Counted from the first letter of the stretch, positions 1 to 9,071 are shown. The stretch is 38,397 bases of DNA from Clostridiaceae bacterium (GCA_021771025.1 JAETPW010000018.1:1-38397), one strand, 5' to 3'. Numbers and translations: made by a program. Notes: generated by a model not told the origin, from the letters alone.

Positions 1-88
1 AATTTTTCAGTGTACTATAAAATACAATTATTATATATCACCTTTTTATGTAAATGTCAATAAAAATTTGAAAAATCCAAGAGTTCTA

Positions 89-117
89 TTGAGAAAAATG
101 TGTTTTTATGTTATAAA
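89..117 (+). promoter_or_regulatory. sigma-A promoter for the DUF3800 operon
   Basis: TTGAGA (89-94) and TATAAA (112-117) are separated by exactly 17 bases, and a TG dinucleotide sits just before the -10 box. It lies about 35 bases upstream of the first gene of the accessory operon. Bases 1-88 are AT-rich and I see no gene in them. Confidence 0.55.
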
Positions 118-150
118 TGTAAATAGCAATATTAGATTAAAGAATGAAAG

Positions 151-828
151 GTGATTACAATAAAGAGACTAAACATATTTGTAGATGAAAGCGGAGATTT
201 TGGATTTGTAGATGGTAGCTCAGATTTATATGCTGTTTCACTTACATTACACGAAAGTTCCGATTCCATACAAACGGAATTAAAATATCTTAATGAAAAA
301 TTAACTACGCTTAATTATGATGGAATGATACATTTAGCCTACCTGATTGCTAAAAGAGGAGATTACTCTCATTTCGATTTTGAACGAAGAAAAAGCATAT
401 TTTGGGCAATATTTTATTTTTCAAGTAGAGTAAAAGCAAAAATAAAAACAGTTATAGTAGACAAAAAATATATAAACAAAAAAATGCAACTTAACATGGC
501 TTTAGCAAGAGAAATAGGTCAATTTATCAATGATAATAGAGATTACTTAGAATCATTTGATAAAATTGTTATTTATTATGATAATGGACAAGAAACATTA
601 GCAACTATACTAGATACACTTTTTGCTACAAATCCAAAAGTAGAAAGAAGAATAGAATTTGACCATAGTAAAAAGCGATTATTTCAGGTTTCAGATATGC
701 TAACTGTGATTGATAAATTAGACTATAAAAGAAAAAATAATATTCCTTTTACTAAAGCGGAAAAATTTTTCTTTAAAGGAAAAGATTTTAGGCATATTAT
801 TAACTTGTTAAAGAATAAAAGATTATAG
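151..828 (+). CDS. DUF3800 domain protein
   Basis: The N-terminus reads LNIFVDESGDFG, the hallmark of DUF3800, a family of proposed RNase H-fold nucleases of unknown role often seen in phage and defence islands. A second acidic patch, IVIYYDNGQE, lies near residues 143-152, and D-x-LTVIDKLDYK near the C-terminus fits the family. At about 225 residues it is of normal family length. The start is unclear: the GTG at 151 is itself part of the Shine-Dalgarno-like run AAAGGTGAT (148-155). Homologues as I recall them begin right before the LNIFVDESGD motif, which would put the start at the ATA codon at 160. It heads an operon with the next two genes. Function in this organism is unknown. Confidence 0.75.
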   Translation: MITIKRLNIFVDESGDFGFVDGSSDLYAVSLTLHESSDSIQTELKYLNEKLTTLNYDGMIHLAYLIAKRGDYSHFDFERRKSIFWAIFYFSSRVKAKIKTVIVDKKYINKKMQLNMALAREIGQFINDNRDYLESFDKIVIYYDNGQETLATILDTLFATNPKVERRIEFDHSKKRLFQVSDMLTVIDKLDYKRKNNIPFTKAEKFFFKGKDFRHIINLLKNKRL

Positions 829-852
829 TAAATATTATGGAGGAAACTAAAG

Positions 853-1320
853 ATGGAAGATAACTATCCAAAGGCATATAAAGAAGTAATGGAAATATTA
901 AATTTTGTACCAAAAGAAAGTGTAGATAAAATACCACAAACAATGCTTGATACATTTAATGTAAAGATGGATAAAGAATATGTTTTTATAGTTGATATAA
1001 ATAAAAGTTTTGAAGAACAAAATTTATTAGAAGAAACAAAAGCTATTTTTGCAAACATATTTAGAGATTACTGGGCAACACCATATCAAAAAGAAAGAAT
1101 TGAAGCAAAAGAAAAATATGACAGACAAAAAATTGAAGAAGAAAAAAAGGCTAAATATAATCCAGATGACATATTTAATAAAAGAAATAAAGTAGATGTT
1201 GAGGAAAAAATAGAAGAAACTAATACTAATAATTTACCTATTGAAATAAAAAAAGAGAAATTTTACGAGAAGTTAGTAAAATTTATTAAAAAATTTTTAA
1301 ATTTTGGAGAAAATAAATAA
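853..1320 (+). CDS. conserved hypothetical protein, small, charged
   Basis: A 155-residue protein with a strong ribosome binding site (GGAGG at 839-843). The N-terminal ~80 residues look globular (YKEVMEIL, KIPQTMLDTF, IFANIFRDYWATPYQKE). The middle is a charged helix followed by KYNPDDIF, and a lysine-rich C-terminus ends FIKKFLNFGENK. I recall similar small proteins of unknown function in Clostridia, with the same FRDYFAT and KYNPDDIF stretches, but cannot name a family. Its stop codon overlaps the next start (TAATG at 1318-1322), so the two are probably translationally coupled. No signal peptide or membrane segment is visible. Confidence 0.7.
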   Translation: MEDNYPKAYKEVMEILNFVPKESVDKIPQTMLDTFNVKMDKEYVFIVDINKSFEEQNLLEETKAIFANIFRDYWATPYQKERIEAKEKYDRQKIEEEKKAKYNPDDIFNKRNKVDVEEKIEETNTNNLPIEIKKEKFYEKLVKFIKKFLNFGENK

Positions 1321-2894
1321 TGACACCTAAACAATCAGAAAGTATAATTGATAATATATTAAGTGGTGATAAAAGAAGTAAATATTATATTCATAGAACT
1401 GCTATAGGTCGAGTTTTTTATGATGTATCAAATGGTAAACTTTATACAAATAAGGAATATTATGAGATGAGTATATCTAGTGATGAATATGTAGAAGAAT
1501 ATTTATATCCAATTGAAGGCTTGGAAGCTGAAATGTTGTTGAAAAATCATTCATTAGATGTTGGGGCAGGTTGGTCCATATCAGAACAAGAATATAAAGA
1601 AATTTCTAAAAAAAACTTTCAAGAACATATTAGTGAGTTTTTTGAAAAAGGTTTATATGCTGTGGAAACAAGTATCGAAAGAACAGCTACTTCACTAGAA
1701 GATGGAAACTTACACCAAAAATTATCAATTGAAGAACAAAGAGAAAAATTGAAAGAAATACTTAATAAAGTCGGATTCGGAATGAATACAAGTAAAGGAA
1801 ATTCTTTATTAGGATCTTTAGCAAATAGAGAAGAATTGAATACATTGTTGATTTTAGAAATACCAGAATCATGTTTTGGAGATTTAGAACATATCTCTCA
1901 ATTATTCGAGAAAAGTAGTGAAATATTTGAAACAGAAACAGCATATAGAGGTGTTTTAGAGTTAGATACGGTAATTCCTAGAGAATATATAAAAGGAGCT
2001 TTTTTCGTTGGAGAAAACGATACATTCTATAGCGACAATAAACATTACGACAATGATAAAAGAGTTGAAAAAGGAATCTATAACCGCCAAACAATAAATA
2101 CAATATTAGAAAGTATGCAAGGTTCTGAAAAAGTTCAAGGTGTACAGATTGAAAAAATTCTAGAAATTATAAAAAGTGATTTTAGTATTGATAATGATGT
2201 AGAAAAGTTAGAGGATCGTATGTCAACAATAAGTGAATTATTGGCAAAGATTGAAGACAAAGATACAATTAAAAATCTAAATATTGCCATAGAAGAAATT
2301 TATGAAAGTATAAGAAACCCATTAGAAAAAGAATTTAATAAAATACAAACCGTAGATTTTTCGCAATTAAGCCATGATGAAGTTGCTAAATACATCCAAG
2401 AATTTGTTTTAAAAGGAAGCGATACATTAAAAGGATTTATAGAAAAAAATGATTATTTCAAATATGATAGAATGTTTGAAATGTATAGAAAAGGATTAGA
2501 AAAATTATCGGCAGATGCGTTAGTACAACTTAGTAATGATTATAGAGCTAATAATGCTAATGCAATGGTAAAAGGAAAACTAATTGATATTAATAGAGTT
2601 TTAGAACTCTCAAAACAAATAGAACCGTTAGAAGACTTAGAGCTTTTTGGAGAATTAGAACAAAGTGATAGAGAAACATACAATACTCTTCTAACAAAAT
2701 TAAGAGAAGCAAGAGTAAAAGTATGTGAAAATTCAATAGTGAATTTAGAAGAAAAAGCTTTTTTAGGAGAAGAAATTGGAAAAGCTACTATTGATATTGA
2801 AATATCTAAAAAAGATTTAGCACAGCAAAGAACAAATAGAGATACATATGAAATACAGCAGACAATAGGAGAACAGAAAAATATTAATGACTAG
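1320..2894 (+). CDS. hypothetical protein, 524 residues
   Basis: A long intact frame coupled to the gene upstream by a one-base overlap. I do not recognise a family. The N-terminal half (residues 1-260) looks globular, with YYIHRTAIGRVFYD near residue 22, LLILEIPESCFGDL near 178 and VIPREYIKGAFFVG near 218. The C-terminal half (260-524) is almost entirely charged helix, rich in E, K and L, and likely coiled coil. The combination of an HRT motif with a 'V/I-P-x-E-Y-I-x-G' motif faintly recalls ADP-ribosyltransferase-type folds, but that is only a hint. No membrane segment is visible. A good terminator follows, so it ends the accessory operon. Confidence 0.7.
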   Translation: MTPKQSESIIDNILSGDKRSKYYIHRTAIGRVFYDVSNGKLYTNKEYYEMSISSDEYVEEYLYPIEGLEAEMLLKNHSLDVGAGWSISEQEYKEISKKNFQEHISEFFEKGLYAVETSIERTATSLEDGNLHQKLSIEEQREKLKEILNKVGFGMNTSKGNSLLGSLANREELNTLLILEIPESCFGDLEHISQLFEKSSEIFETETAYRGVLELDTVIPREYIKGAFFVGENDTFYSDNKHYDNDKRVEKGIYNRQTINTILESMQGSEKVQGVQIEKILEIIKSDFSIDNDVEKLEDRMSTISELLAKIEDKDTIKNLNIAIEEIYESIRNPLEKEFNKIQTVDFSQLSHDEVAKYIQEFVLKGSDTLKGFIEKNDYFKYDRMFEMYRKGLEKLSADALVQLSNDYRANNANAMVKGKLIDINRVLELSKQIEPLEDLELFGELEQSDRETYNTLLTKLREARVKVCENSIVNLEEKAFLGEEIGKATIDIEISKKDLAQQRTNRDTYEIQQTIGEQKNIND

Positions 2895-2915
2895 AATATT
2901 TAGCTACATAAAATA

Positions 2916-2940
2916 AAGCCATTCGATTGAATGGCTTTTG
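2916..2940 (+). terminator. rho-independent terminator of the accessory operon
   Basis: A perfect 9-bp stem AAGCCATTC / GAATGGCTT with a GATT loop runs into TTTT. It starts 22 bases after the stop of the 524-residue protein. Confidence 0.8.
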
Positions 2941-3010
2941 CTGACGCTTAGCATCAGCTCGGGTCAGGTCCTAGTCTAGTAAACTATTTCAGACCTAGTA
3001 GAATATCTAT
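2941..3010. repeat. degenerate palindromic intergenic sequence
   Basis: Directly after the terminator lie an imperfect hairpin (GCTGACGC / GCATCAGC, 2940-2958) and a GGGTCAGGTC...CAGACC arrangement (2960-2996). The latter resembles the GGGTCAGACC hairpins found before obgE and after pgi. The remaining bases to 3095 are AT-rich and hold nothing else I can support. Confidence 0.35.
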
Positions 3011-3095
3011 CTACAATACATAGTATTCCTTAATTTCTTTAATTATACACTAATTTTTTGAAAAAGTATAGACTTTTTTGAAAATTTTTAAATAT

Positions 3096-3461
3096 TTATA
3101 TATAAATTAATTCTTTAAAAATGATTTCTTCAACTGAATGCTTATAATTATTTATAAGTCCTACCCATCTCAATGGGTCAGTATTTTTTAAGTTTTCATC
3201 AATAGGATTTTTTTCTAGCATTTGTTTCATAAGTAATTCAAATCTTTCTTTAGCTTGTTTATCAGTTTCTACAATATGTTTTCTTAAAGTATAATTCATA
3301 AACATTATAGTATATTCAGCTTTCTTATACATTTTTAAATATGCTAGTCTTAAATGACCATACTTTCCAATTTGATAATCTTTTTCATATTCATCTTCTG
3401 CTAAATATAGATTAGGCAAATAATAATCTCCAACTTTGTTATATGTAATTTTATTATTCAT
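3096..3461 (-). CDS. TnpV-like transposon-encoded protein (orphan)
   Basis: The 121-residue protein begins ITYNKVGDYYLPNLYL and has IGKYGHLRLAYLK, an ADKQAKERF-type helix, TDPLRWVGLINN and the C-terminal EEIIFKELIYI. This is the pattern of the TnpV family, a small protein of unknown role carried by Tn4451-like mobilisable elements of Clostridia. The start at 3461 is chosen because GGAGG lies nine bases upstream on the minus strand. The longer open frame to 3695 only overlaps the pilin-like gene on the other strand. No recombinase or other element gene is nearby, so it is probably a remnant of a past insertion next to the accessory operon. Confidence 0.8.
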   Translation of the reverse strand: MNNKITYNKVGDYYLPNLYLAEDEYEKDYQIGKYGHLRLAYLKMYKKAEYTIMFMNYTLRKHIVETDKQAKERFELLMKQMLEKNPIDENLKNTDPLRWVGLINNYKHSVEEIIFKELIYI

Positions 3462-3570
3462 TTCTAAAAACCTCCATAAATTAATTTTCACTACAAATTT
3501 GACTAGATAATTTATATCTTTATTTGACCATCTAATATAAAAATTTTGGAAGAAGTCAATAAAAACAATT

Positions 3571-4032
3571 TTGTCAAAACATGACAAAGGAATCACCATG
3601 GTTGCCTTAGTGATTACCATTATTGTCTTACTTATCCTAGCTTCTGTTTCCATCATAGGGGCAACTGCTAGCAAAAATGAAGCCAAAGAAAACATCGCTT
3701 TATCTGAACTTCAAATGGTTCAGCACGCTGCATTAGAACGATACACCAAGGTGACCCTAACCGGTGAAAAATATCCGGGTACAGTATATACCACAATTGA
3801 ACAAGTAAAATCTGATGTATCATCAATTGCCTCAGAAATAACATTTGATACCAAAACCGACAAAGAAGGTAATACTAATTATTATTTAGTAGCACCAAGT
3901 GAACTTGCCGAATTAGGAATCACGAATACAGAAGATACCTATATCATAAATTATACCAGAGGAGAAGTCATCAATAAAACAAAACAAAAAACAACGGAAG
4001 GAACCACACTTTATGTTTGTGCTAAAGAATAA
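3571..4032 (+). CDS. type IV pilin-like protein with prepilin leader
   Basis: A short basic leader, SKHDKG, is followed by ITMVALVITIIVLLILASVS, the layout of a type IV prepilin: cleavage after Gly, then a hydrophobic helix of about 20 residues. The soluble domain (residues 35-153) is small and Thr-rich. The glutamate usually found at position +5 of the mature helix is replaced by alanine, as in the second pilin-like gene at the window end. The start is uncertain: TTG at 3571 has only a weak purine run (3548-3554) upstream. The adjacent TnpV gene may have altered the original promoter. It is probably exported and processed by a prepilin peptidase, but no pilus assembly gene is in this window. 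Confidence 0.7.
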   Translation: MSKHDKGITMVALVITIIVLLILASVSIIGATASKNEAKENIALSELQMVQHAALERYTKVTLTGEKYPGTVYTTIEQVKSDVSSIASEITFDTKTDKEGNTNYYLVAPSELAELGITNTEDTYIINYTRGEVINKTKQKTTEGTTLYVCAKE

Positions 4033-4140
4033 TAACAATTAACCTATTCATTTAAAATTAAGTACATATTGATTGTGCTAAAAAAACGCAAAAGAACAGA
4101 AATGAACCAAGGAGAGCAAAAAGAAAAAGGGAGTGGAACA

Positions 4141-5061
4141 TTGAATTTAAAACAAATTATCCAAGAACAAAAATTAGCCATACCTTCGGAAAACATTCAT
4201 TTTCAAGAACCAATGAAAAATCATGTCAGTTTTCGTATAGGAGGACCAGCCGAGTGTTTCATCACCATAGAAACGCAAGAACAGCTCAAAACGGTTCTTC
4301 TTTTTGCCGATCAAAACAAAATTCCGATAACCATATTAGGAAATGGCACAAATGTATTGGTATCAGATCAGGGAATTCCCGGCATTACCTTGCAGATCAA
4401 ATTAACAGGAATCAAAATAGAAAATCATGAAGATTATGCAATCATTCACGTAGCCTCAGGAGAAAAAATTATTCCCCTAGCCCACAACTTAGCGGGTCAA
4501 GGGATAGCAGGAATGGAAAGTCTCTCCGGAATTCCGGGGAGCCTAGGGGGAGCAGTACGAATGAATGCAGGAGCACATGGCAAAGAAATGAAAGACATAC
4601 TGCAAACCATATCCACTCTAGATCGAAAAGGAAATAGCCACACTTACCCGGTAGAAGAAGCTGAGTTTAGCTACCGCCATAGCGTATTTCAAACCAAAGA
4701 AGAAATCATCACAAAAGTAACCCTTAAACTAACCTATGGAAAAACAGAAGAAATCAAACAACAAATGCAAACCTATGCTAATGAACGAAAACAAAAGCAA
4801 CCACTTGAATTTCCCAGTGCAGGAAGTACCTTCAAAAGAGGAAACGGTTTCATCACAGCAGCCCTAATCGATCAAGCAGGACTCAAAGGAAAGCAAAGAG
4901 GAGGAGCAAAAGTCTCAGAAAAACACGCAGGATTTATCATCAACCAAGGAAATGCCACAGCAGAAGACGTCATCGAACTAACCAAAAGTGTGCAGCAAGA
5001 AGTACAAAAGCAATTCGGAAAGAAAATAGAGTTAGAAATAGAATTAATTGGTCAATTTTAG
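4141..5061 (+). CDS. murB: UDP-N-acetylenolpyruvoylglucosamine reductase MurB
   Basis: Reduces UDP-GlcNAc-enolpyruvate to UDP-MurNAc with NADPH and FAD, the second committed step of peptidoglycan synthesis in the cytoplasm. Visible family motifs are HVSFRIGGPAE, the FAD-binding GNGTNVLVSD, SGIPGSLGGAVRMNAGAHG, SYRHSVF, and PSAGSTFKRGNG, which contains the catalytic serine. The C-terminal motif is AALIDQAGLKG followed by VSEKHAGFIIN. The single SYRHS loop and 306-residue length fit type II MurB. I chose the TTG at 4141 because AAGGGAGTGG lies just upstream and the protein then begins where the family does. The frame is open back to 4069, and an ATG at 4102 is an alternative. yvcK follows after 55 bases, a neighbour seen in other Firmicutes. 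Confidence 0.95.
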   Translation: MNLKQIIQEQKLAIPSENIHFQEPMKNHVSFRIGGPAECFITIETQEQLKTVLLFADQNKIPITILGNGTNVLVSDQGIPGITLQIKLTGIKIENHEDYAIIHVASGEKIIPLAHNLAGQGIAGMESLSGIPGSLGGAVRMNAGAHGKEMKDILQTISTLDRKGNSHTYPVEEAEFSYRHSVFQTKEEIITKVTLKLTYGKTEEIKQQMQTYANERKQKQPLEFPSAGSTFKRGNGFITAALIDQAGLKGKQRGGAKVSEKHAGFIINQGNATAEDVIELTKSVQQEVQKQFGKKIELEIELIGQF

Positions 5062-5116
5062 AAATTACTACAGATCCCCACAGACCAACTTAAGGCAAGG
5101 AAGGAAAGAAAGAAAA

Positions 5117-6808
5117 ATGAAAGGTTTTATGAGATGGTTTCAATCTAGTACAAAAATGAAACGTTGGATATTTTTAATTTTAATCGGAATACTACTAACC
5201 TGCTATGGAATAGCAAACGTCTTAGTCGCCAAAGAAATGTCATTCACAGAAGTAGGAAAAATCATAGGCATCTTTGTTGTCGGCTTTTTATCCATTGTGT
5301 TTGGACTAGTATTCTTAAATAAGCGAACATTAGAAGTGTTAGTAGAATCAACCGATAACCGAATGGACCAAAAAGATAAAGTCAATGTAAAATCACTTAT
5401 CTTTAACAAAACAGTCTATGATCAAGGACCCAACATTGTCGTTATTGGAGGAGGGACAGGGCTAAACACCGTTTTAGCGGGACTAAAGAAATACACGAGC
5501 AACATAACTGCCATCGTAACCGTTTCCGATTATGGAGAAGGACAAACTAGATCACGCCAAGAATTAGGAATCCTGCCCTTAAACGATATCAAAGATAGTA
5601 TTGTTTCTCTATCCGCAAAAGGACAAGAACTAGAAAAGTTAATGAACTATGAATTTCAGGGAGGAAAATTACAAGGGCTATCTTTTTCTGACATCTACTT
5701 TTCAGCCATGAAAGAAGTAAATACTAATTTTACCGATTCCATCATGAAATGTGATGAAGTATTTAACATGATCGGAAAAGTGCTACCAGTTACGTTAGAT
5801 GAAATGAACATAACAGCAGAATTAGCCAATGGTTATGTCGTAACCGAAAAATCAAGAATTCCAGAAGTAGTGTACGATAAAGTAACAAAAATTAACCGCA
5901 TATATTTAAACCCATCCAACTGTAGACCAGCACCAGGAGTGTTAAAAGCCATTGAAGAAGCAGATTGTATAGTAGTTGGACCCGGAAGTTTATATACCAA
6001 CGTTATTCCTAATTTATTAGTTAATGGAGTAGCGAAAGCCATCAAAGAGTCAGTAGCAATTAAAGTCTATATCAGTAACATTATGACAGAACCGGGACAA
6101 ACCGATAATTATAGTGTTTCTGACCACGTAAGTGCTATCCTTGACCATTGTGGGAAAGGAATCGTCGATTATTGTATCTACGATACAGGAGAAATTGTCC
6201 CTGAATTTATTAAAAAATACAATAGTGAAGGACAAGATTTAGTGGATCAAGCAACAGACGAAGTGAAAGGAATTACCTTCTTACAGCGAAATTTATCCAT
6301 GATTTCAGAGGGTTTCATTAGGCATGATCCTAATTTAGTAGCTTCCTCCATTATTGAACTTATTTGTGATGACTTAAAATATCAAGATAAACAAAATGAT
6401 CCACAATACATGATGTTAAATAATAAATTAAGACACGATAAACAAATTCAAAAAAGGCAAAAACAAATGGAGAGAAGAAATCAAAAACAATTAAAGAATC
6501 CAAAACAAGAAAAGAAAAACCAAAGTAAATTCAGTAGTAAATACAGTGATCGTATAGCCTCCATTAAAGAAGCGGACGAAAAAAGTAAAAAGAAAATGAG
6601 AGCAAGGGAAAATAGGCAAGGACTTGATGAAAAAAGAGGACGAGTAAAAACAAAAACTGGTAATAGTAAACAAACAAAATCCCCTGTAAAACGAGCAGCG
6701 TCAGCAGGCAAAAGAGCAGTAAAATCAAGCCGTGAAATAGAAGGAAGAGAAAATTTCGAGCAAACGAGTAAACCCAAAAGTGCAAGAGGAAGAAGAAGTT
6801 TAAAATAG
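5117..6808 (+). CDS. yvcK: YvcK/CofD-like protein (gluconeogenesis factor family) with long basic tail
   Basis: YvcK proteins bind UDP-sugars and are needed for cell wall and central carbon balance during growth on gluconeogenic substrates in Bacillus. Two N-terminal membrane segments (about residues 15-35 and 50-70) precede the CofD-like domain. That domain is marked by IVVIGGGTGLNTVLAGLK, VTVSDYGEGQTR, ILPLNDIKDS, ADCIVVGPGSLYTNVIPNLL and SNIMTEPGQTDNY. From about residue 438 to 563 the protein is a low-complexity K/R/Q/S-rich tail that family members normally lack. The ATG at 5117 has AAGGAAGG upstream. The frame is open further back into murB, but without a ribosome binding site. Confidence 0.92.
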   Translation: MKGFMRWFQSSTKMKRWIFLILIGILLTCYGIANVLVAKEMSFTEVGKIIGIFVVGFLSIVFGLVFLNKRTLEVLVESTDNRMDQKDKVNVKSLIFNKTVYDQGPNIVVIGGGTGLNTVLAGLKKYTSNITAIVTVSDYGEGQTRSRQELGILPLNDIKDSIVSLSAKGQELEKLMNYEFQGGKLQGLSFSDIYFSAMKEVNTNFTDSIMKCDEVFNMIGKVLPVTLDEMNITAELANGYVVTEKSRIPEVVYDKVTKINRIYLNPSNCRPAPGVLKAIEEADCIVVGPGSLYTNVIPNLLVNGVAKAIKESVAIKVYISNIMTEPGQTDNYSVSDHVSAILDHCGKGIVDYCIYDTGEIVPEFIKKYNSEGQDLVDQATDEVKGITFLQRNLSMISEGFIRHDPNLVASSIIELICDDLKYQDKQNDPQYMMLNNKLRHDKQIQKRQKQMERRNQKQLKNPKQEKKNQSKFSSKYSDRIASIKEADEKSKKKMRARENRQGLDEKRGRVKTKTGNSKQTKSPVKRAASAGKRAVKSSREIEGRENFEQTSKPKSARGRRSLK

Positions 6809-6857
6809 AAGAACGAAAATAAGCTAAAAAAGAGAAAAAGAAGCGGAGGAAAAGAAA

Positions 6858-9071
6858 ATGAAATTTACCAAAGAAAACTTGAATTTAGAACAAGGATTAA
6901 CCAAAGAATGGATCATTACCAATGGAATAGGGGGATTTGCCAGTTCAAGTATAATCGGCATCAATACCAGAAAATATCATGGGCTTTTGATTGCCCCAAT
7001 GACCCCTCCGGCAAGAAGATATTTAATTTTGTCTAAAGTAGATGAAAGCATTACCATTGATGGAAAAACAACTCCTATTTTTAGTAATATGGGAATGAAT
7101 TATATTACCAAAGGATACGAACATCAAGTTAGCTTTGAAAAAAACGAATTGCCAATCTATACCTATGAAGTACAAGGAATGACCATCAACAAAACCATTT
7201 GCTTAGCTTATGGAAAAAACACAGTAGGTATATTGTATCAGATCAAAAATGGAAAAAAACAAGCAAGGTTAACCTTAGCCCCAGTCATCAATTTTCGTGA
7301 TTTCCATTCCATGAATACAGATCACCAGTTTTCCCTTCGCGAACAAATCAAAGGAAATAAAGTAAGAATTGTGGTAGACGATAAACGAGAATTCCCTATT
7401 TATATTAGAGCTTCAGAAGGAATGTACATTGAGCATGAGCATGATCTATTTCGTTCTATGTTTTATGTAGAAGAACAAAAACGAGGATTTTATCCAGAAG
7501 AAAATCATGCTGTTCCCGGAAGATATGAAATTGAAATAGCTCCCAATGAAACAAAAGAAATTTCCTTTATTTGTTCTTTAGAAGAAAATATCGATGAAAT
7601 TCGTGTAGACGAACTCATCGTTAAGGAAAAGAAACGTTTAACCCAAAACTTAGTAAATACAGATTTAATTGATCGTAATGTGTTAATCAATGATAAAGTT
7701 AAGCAATTAGAAGAAATAGTGAACTTTGAAAGTAAAACAGAATTTACTACAGAAATAAGCAAAGACAAAACTAACCAAGAAGAACAAGGAAATCAGCAAG
7801 GAGAACAGCAGGAAAATGACAACAAAAATGAGCAAGAAAAAGAACTAATCGTGAATGAGCAAAAAAAAGAGCAGGAGCAACAAAAAAAACAAGACTTAAT
7901 CAAACAATTAATTTATGCAGCAGACAGTTTCATTGTTTATCGTCCATCGTTTTCCCTTCATACCATTATTGCAGGGTATCCATGGTTTTTAGACTGGGGA
8001 AGGGACAGCTTAATTTCCTTTGAAGGCTTGCTTTTAAAAACAAAACGATACGATATCGCCAAAGAAGTCTTGCAAACCATGATACGTGATATTAAATATG
8101 GGCTAGTGCCGAATGGCTATTCAGGGTTTGATAACAGACCACTCTACAACAGCGTAGATGCTTCCCTTTTGCTTATTGAACAAGTACAAAAATACTTAGA
8201 TTATACCGGTGATGAAGAATTCGTCAAAGAAGTGATGTATCCTAAACTAGAATTAATCATAGAAAATTATAGTAAAGGAATTGACGTAGACGATAACAAT
8301 ATCTATTTAGATTCAGATTATCTATTAGTATCAGGAACAGAAGATACGCAAAACACATGGATGGATGCCAAAGTAGGAAATGTAGCCATAACACCAAGAA
8401 ATGGAAAAGCAGTAGAAATCAATAGTATGTGGTATAATGGGCTATGTATCATGGCAAAACTAGCCACCAAAATGGGAAAACGAGCAAAAGCTAAAGAGTA
8501 TAAAGAAATGGCAAATAACGGTAAATCAGCTTTCCAAGAACGATTTTATAACGCCAGAAGAAAATCTTTATACGATGTCTTAGGAGATAGCAAAATAAGA
8601 CCAAATCAACTATTTGCGTTAAGTTTAAGCCATCCTATCATTGAGCCAAATTCAGAAATAGCAGAAGCCATTTTAGCTACAGTAGAAAAAAAATTAATCA
8701 CTCCCTATGGGCTAAAAACACTAGCCAAAGGAGAAAAAGACTACGTAGAAATTTATGAAGGTGATCCAGAACATCGAGATCGTAGTTATCATCAAGGAAT
8801 TACTTGGCCATGGTTATTAGGATTATATTACAATGCCTTAAAAAATGAGCAAAAAGCAGCCAAAACGAAGAAAAGAAAAGAAGAAATAAGCCAGAAAATA
8901 GAAAGGCTAAAAGAAGGAACAATAGAAACCTTTAGTAAAGAAGTTAGCCAAAGAGGTTGTATCGGAAGTATAGCAGAAATATACGACTCAGCAAAACCAT
9001 ATGAACCCAAAGGAACCATTAGTCAGGCTTGGAGTGTAGCAGAAATACTAAGAATCATAACCGAAGAGTAG
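6858..9071 (+). CDS. glycogen debranching enzyme (amylo-alpha-1,6-glucosidase family)
   Basis: Predicted to hydrolyse alpha-1,6 branches of glycogen or related glucans. The N-terminal beta domain carries EWIITNGIGGFASSS and NTRKYHGLLIAP. The C-terminal (alpha/alpha)6 catalytic domain carries YPWFLDWGRDSLIS, GLVPNGYSGF, NTWMDAKVG and SYHQGITWPWLLG, all typical of the bacterial/archaeal GDE family. Between the two domains (about residues 298-350) lies a glutamine/glutamate/lysine-rich stretch not expected in the family core. GGAGGAAAAG precedes the ATG. The stop TAG is the first triplet of a large palindromic repeat. It sits 49 bases after yvcK. Confidence 0.93.
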   Translation: MKFTKENLNLEQGLTKEWIITNGIGGFASSSIIGINTRKYHGLLIAPMTPPARRYLILSKVDESITIDGKTTPIFSNMGMNYITKGYEHQVSFEKNELPIYTYEVQGMTINKTICLAYGKNTVGILYQIKNGKKQARLTLAPVINFRDFHSMNTDHQFSLREQIKGNKVRIVVDDKREFPIYIRASEGMYIEHEHDLFRSMFYVEEQKRGFYPEENHAVPGRYEIEIAPNETKEISFICSLEENIDEIRVDELIVKEKKRLTQNLVNTDLIDRNVLINDKVKQLEEIVNFESKTEFTTEISKDKTNQEEQGNQQGEQQENDNKNEQEKELIVNEQKKEQEQQKKQDLIKQLIYAADSFIVYRPSFSLHTIIAGYPWFLDWGRDSLISFEGLLLKTKRYDIAKEVLQTMIRDIKYGLVPNGYSGFDNRPLYNSVDASLLLIEQVQKYLDYTGDEEFVKEVMYPKLELIIENYSKGIDVDDNNIYLDSDYLLVSGTEDTQNTWMDAKVGNVAITPRNGKAVEINSMWYNGLCIMAKLATKMGKRAKAKEYKEMANNGKSAFQERFYNARRKSLYDVLGDSKIRPNQLFALSLSHPIIEPNSEIAEAILATVEKKLITPYGLKTLAKGEKDYVEIYEGDPEHRDRSYHQGITWPWLLGLYYNALKNEQKAAKTKKRKEEISQKIERLKEGTIETFSKEVSQRGCIGSIAEIYDSAKPYEPKGTISQAWSVAEILRIITEE

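Noticed and set aside
3462..3695. N-terminal extension of the TnpV frame on the minus strand
   Set aside because: A good ribosome binding site and the family's usual start are at 3461; the extension overlaps the pilin-like gene on the other strand.
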